A stretch of DNA of 64,000 bases from Tidjanibacter massiliensis. GTDB taxonomy: Bacteria; Bacteroidota; Bacteroidia; Bacteroidales; Rikenellaceae. The notes under the pieces were generated by a model. That model was given only the letters and a program-made list of their open reading frames with translations, ran no database searches and was not told where the DNA came from. The DNA lies in NCBI RefSeq assembly GCF_900104605.1, contig NZ_LT629960.1:124001-188000 (forward strand), read 5' to 3'. Below, one piece after another: positions 62,719-64,000 of the stretch (the first letter of the stretch is position 1; each line of letters opens with the position of its first letter). The translations under genes and the position numbers were made by a program.

Positions 62719-64000
62719 TCAGGGTGCTTCCGGTGCTTCTCCGGCTGGTGGGAGCACCTCCTCCGGAGAAAGAGGGTAGAGGAAATTCCCCGTCACGGCG
62801 TGGCCGTATTTATCTTTCAGCGAAAGGTCGATTTGCAGTTGGCCGTCGGCCGTTTCGCAGAGTATCGTTTCGCCTTGGACGGCTCCTGCACGGAGAGTCG
62901 GGGCGGATGTTCCCGTGCTGTCGGGGGCAAAGTGCGCATACCAGCAGCCGGCACCCGTATCGAATATCGACGCCTGCCCGCAGTTTACCTCCGGAGTTCC
63001 CGGCAGGGCATATCCCGCGGCTTCGGGGATTTCGTACCGGTCGTACAGCGGGTAGCTGCCCAGCGGTAGGGTTGCGGCCGAGTCGGCTAGTAGCTGAATA
63101 CCTATCAGGTCTCCCTCGCCGCTGACGGAGAGGGTACCGTCGGGGGCGGTCAGAACCGTTACTCCCTCTTCATACAGCAGGATGCGCCAGAATTTTCCCG
63201 GAACGTTTCCCTTTTTGTCGCGGGGCGGCCATGAGTCGTCGGTGTCGGCCCGGAAAAGTGACAAACCGGTCAATTGTAGGTCGCTGTCGAGCGAAGAGGC
63301 GGGAGCGGTCATGTCTATTGCGTGTGTCGGCGGTACGCCTTCGAACTCCCAACGGATGATATCGCTCCGTTGGTGCAGATGTATGGAACCGTCCGTTACG
63401 GTGAAACGGATGCCTGTCAGTTCGGTAGAGATTTTATAGACGCCTTCGTCGTCGGTGATGGAGATGGTGCCGTCGTCGATGAGTATGCCGGAGGCGATTG
63501 TTCCGTCGACAAGGGTGTATTCGAGTGTCTGAAATTCATTGGCATAACTTTTCAGCACTCTGTAAGTGCGCTCCCAATCCGTGGAGACGTGGAAGATGCC
63601 CGTCGGGAGCGTCACGTTGTCGGCCGGGTAGCTACCCTCTTCGGGCAAGGGAACGGTCAGGGCCAACTGCAGTCCTTCGCCGGGAGTTTCGGAATGCTCC
63701 ATGACGATATGCAGCAGGCCGTGTCGCGGTGCATGGAGCGGATATCCGCCTATGTATCGGAGGGAGAGCCTGTCGGCTCGGTGCAGAAACCGGTCGCTCC
63801 GGTCGTCGATGTGGATGGGACCGCTGTATTTGCATTGGATAAGCTGTTCGCCGGCGTAGAACTCTCCGCGGATGAGGTAGCCGCCCGCAGAGGAGAGGAT
63901 GGAGAGCTGTCCGTCCGTGAGGGGTATGGGGGTACCGTGGTCCATGAGCAGCGAGCCTTCGTCCGCCGTGTTATCGGCGGGAAAGAAGGTTTTGATGCAA
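62719..64000 (-). CDS. Repetitive beta-rich hypothetical protein, 5' end outside the window
   Basis: The frame is open to the window edge, so only the C-terminal 426 or so residues are present. It is built of imperfect repeats of about 60-100 residues that combine LPLGSYPLYD / LPTGIFHVSTD-type turns with DGTISITDDEGVYKISTEL- and DGTLSVSGEGDLIGIQL-type strands. This is the pattern of Bacteroidota secreted beta-sandwich repeat proteins. I cannot name a family or see the signal peptide. An internal Met at 63945 is not the start, since coding-like sequence (FFPADNTADEGSLL) continues upstream in frame. It converges with the cysteate synthase gene. Confidence 0.7.
   Translation of the reverse strand, partial: CIKTFFPADNTADEGSLLMDHGTPIPLTDGQLSILSSAGGYLIRGEFYAGEQLIQCKYSGPIHIDDRSDRFLHRADRLSLRYIGGYPLHAPRHGLLHIVMEHSETPGEGLQLALTVPLPEEGSYPADNVTLPTGIFHVSTDWERTYRVLKSYANEFQTLEYTLVDGTIASGILIDDGTISITDDEGVYKISTELTGIRFTVTDGSIHLHQRSDIIRWEFEGVPPTHAIDMTAPASSLDSDLQLTGLSLFRADTDDSWPPRDKKGNVPGKFWRILLYEEGVTVLTAPDGTLSVSGEGDLIGIQLLADSAATLPLGSYPLYDRYEIPEAAGYALPGTPEVNCGQASIFDTGAGCWYAHFAPDSTGTSAPTLRAGAVQGETILCETADGQLQIDLSLKDKYGHAVTGNFLYPLSPEEVLPPAGEAPEAP

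Overview
The window looks like a piece of a Bacteroidota chromosome, most probably Alistipes or a close Rikenellaceae relative. This is an inference from several signs. Promoters repeatedly carry the Bacteroidota -7 box TAnnTTTG, and Shine-Dalgarno sites are scarce. Coding is GC-rich, which produces long antisense shadow frames. Family content includes a Porin_10-type porin, DUF4954, the carboxynorspermidine route, futalosine menaquinone genes and a cysteate synthase, the last fitting the sulfonolipid-making Alistipes/Odoribacter group. Nearly everything is chromosomal housekeeping. I see no insertion sequence, phage, integrase, CRISPR array or tRNA. The only rRNA/tRNA-class RNA gene is RNase P RNA.

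Layout. 0.4-6.2 kb (minus): DUF488, murF and a mannose-1-phosphate guanylyltransferase, then a lipoprotein peptide-deformylase/guanine-deaminase fusion downstream of adenine deaminase (purine salvage). 6.4-13.7 kb (plus): pssA, a putative porin, an MltF-like lytic transglycosylase, a TPM-domain protein with LemA, and a CDF metal exporter. 13.7-14.8 kb: an AT-richer patch with an orphan lipoprotein. 14.8-17.9 kb: recF with its DUF721/DciA partner, diverging from a TPR membrane protein and ribH. 18-20.6 kb (minus): ECF sigma, anti-sigma, outer-membrane barrel and DUF4252. 20.9-25.5 kb: sodB, tpiA, lysS and a DUF898 membrane protein. 25.8-29.5 kb (minus): DUF4954, a degenerate family-2 glycosidase and rlmH. 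29.7-33.9 kb (plus): asnS, rpoN and a PAP2-like membrane protein. 34-46 kb (minus): kdsC, DUF2520, YihY, a THUMP-like methyltransferase, comEC, yifB, dnaB, ygiQ and queA, then rnpB.

46.6-54.8 kb is a cofactor block: mqnB and mqnD (futalosine menaquinone pathway), then a TPP riboswitch controlling thiE-thiC-thi4. A convergent set follows: a ThiE/TenI-like gene, thiD, thiN and pnuC/pnuT. Together these make hydroxymethylpyrimidine (ThiC), thiazole (Thi4, in place of ThiG/ThiH/ThiS/ThiF), phosphorylate and join them (ThiD, ThiE), pyrophosphorylate thiamine (ThiN) and import it (PnuT).

55-62.6 kb holds carboxynorspermidine synthase, a leucine-rich lipoprotein, a small peptide with a fimbrillin/GLUG-like lipoprotein, carboxynorspermidine decarboxylase and cysteate synthase. 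The three enzyme genes here share a 33-bp element just upstream of their -7 boxes, in two tandem copies before cysteate synthase. I regard this as the most interesting undescribed signal in the window. The right edge cuts a repetitive beta-rich protein.
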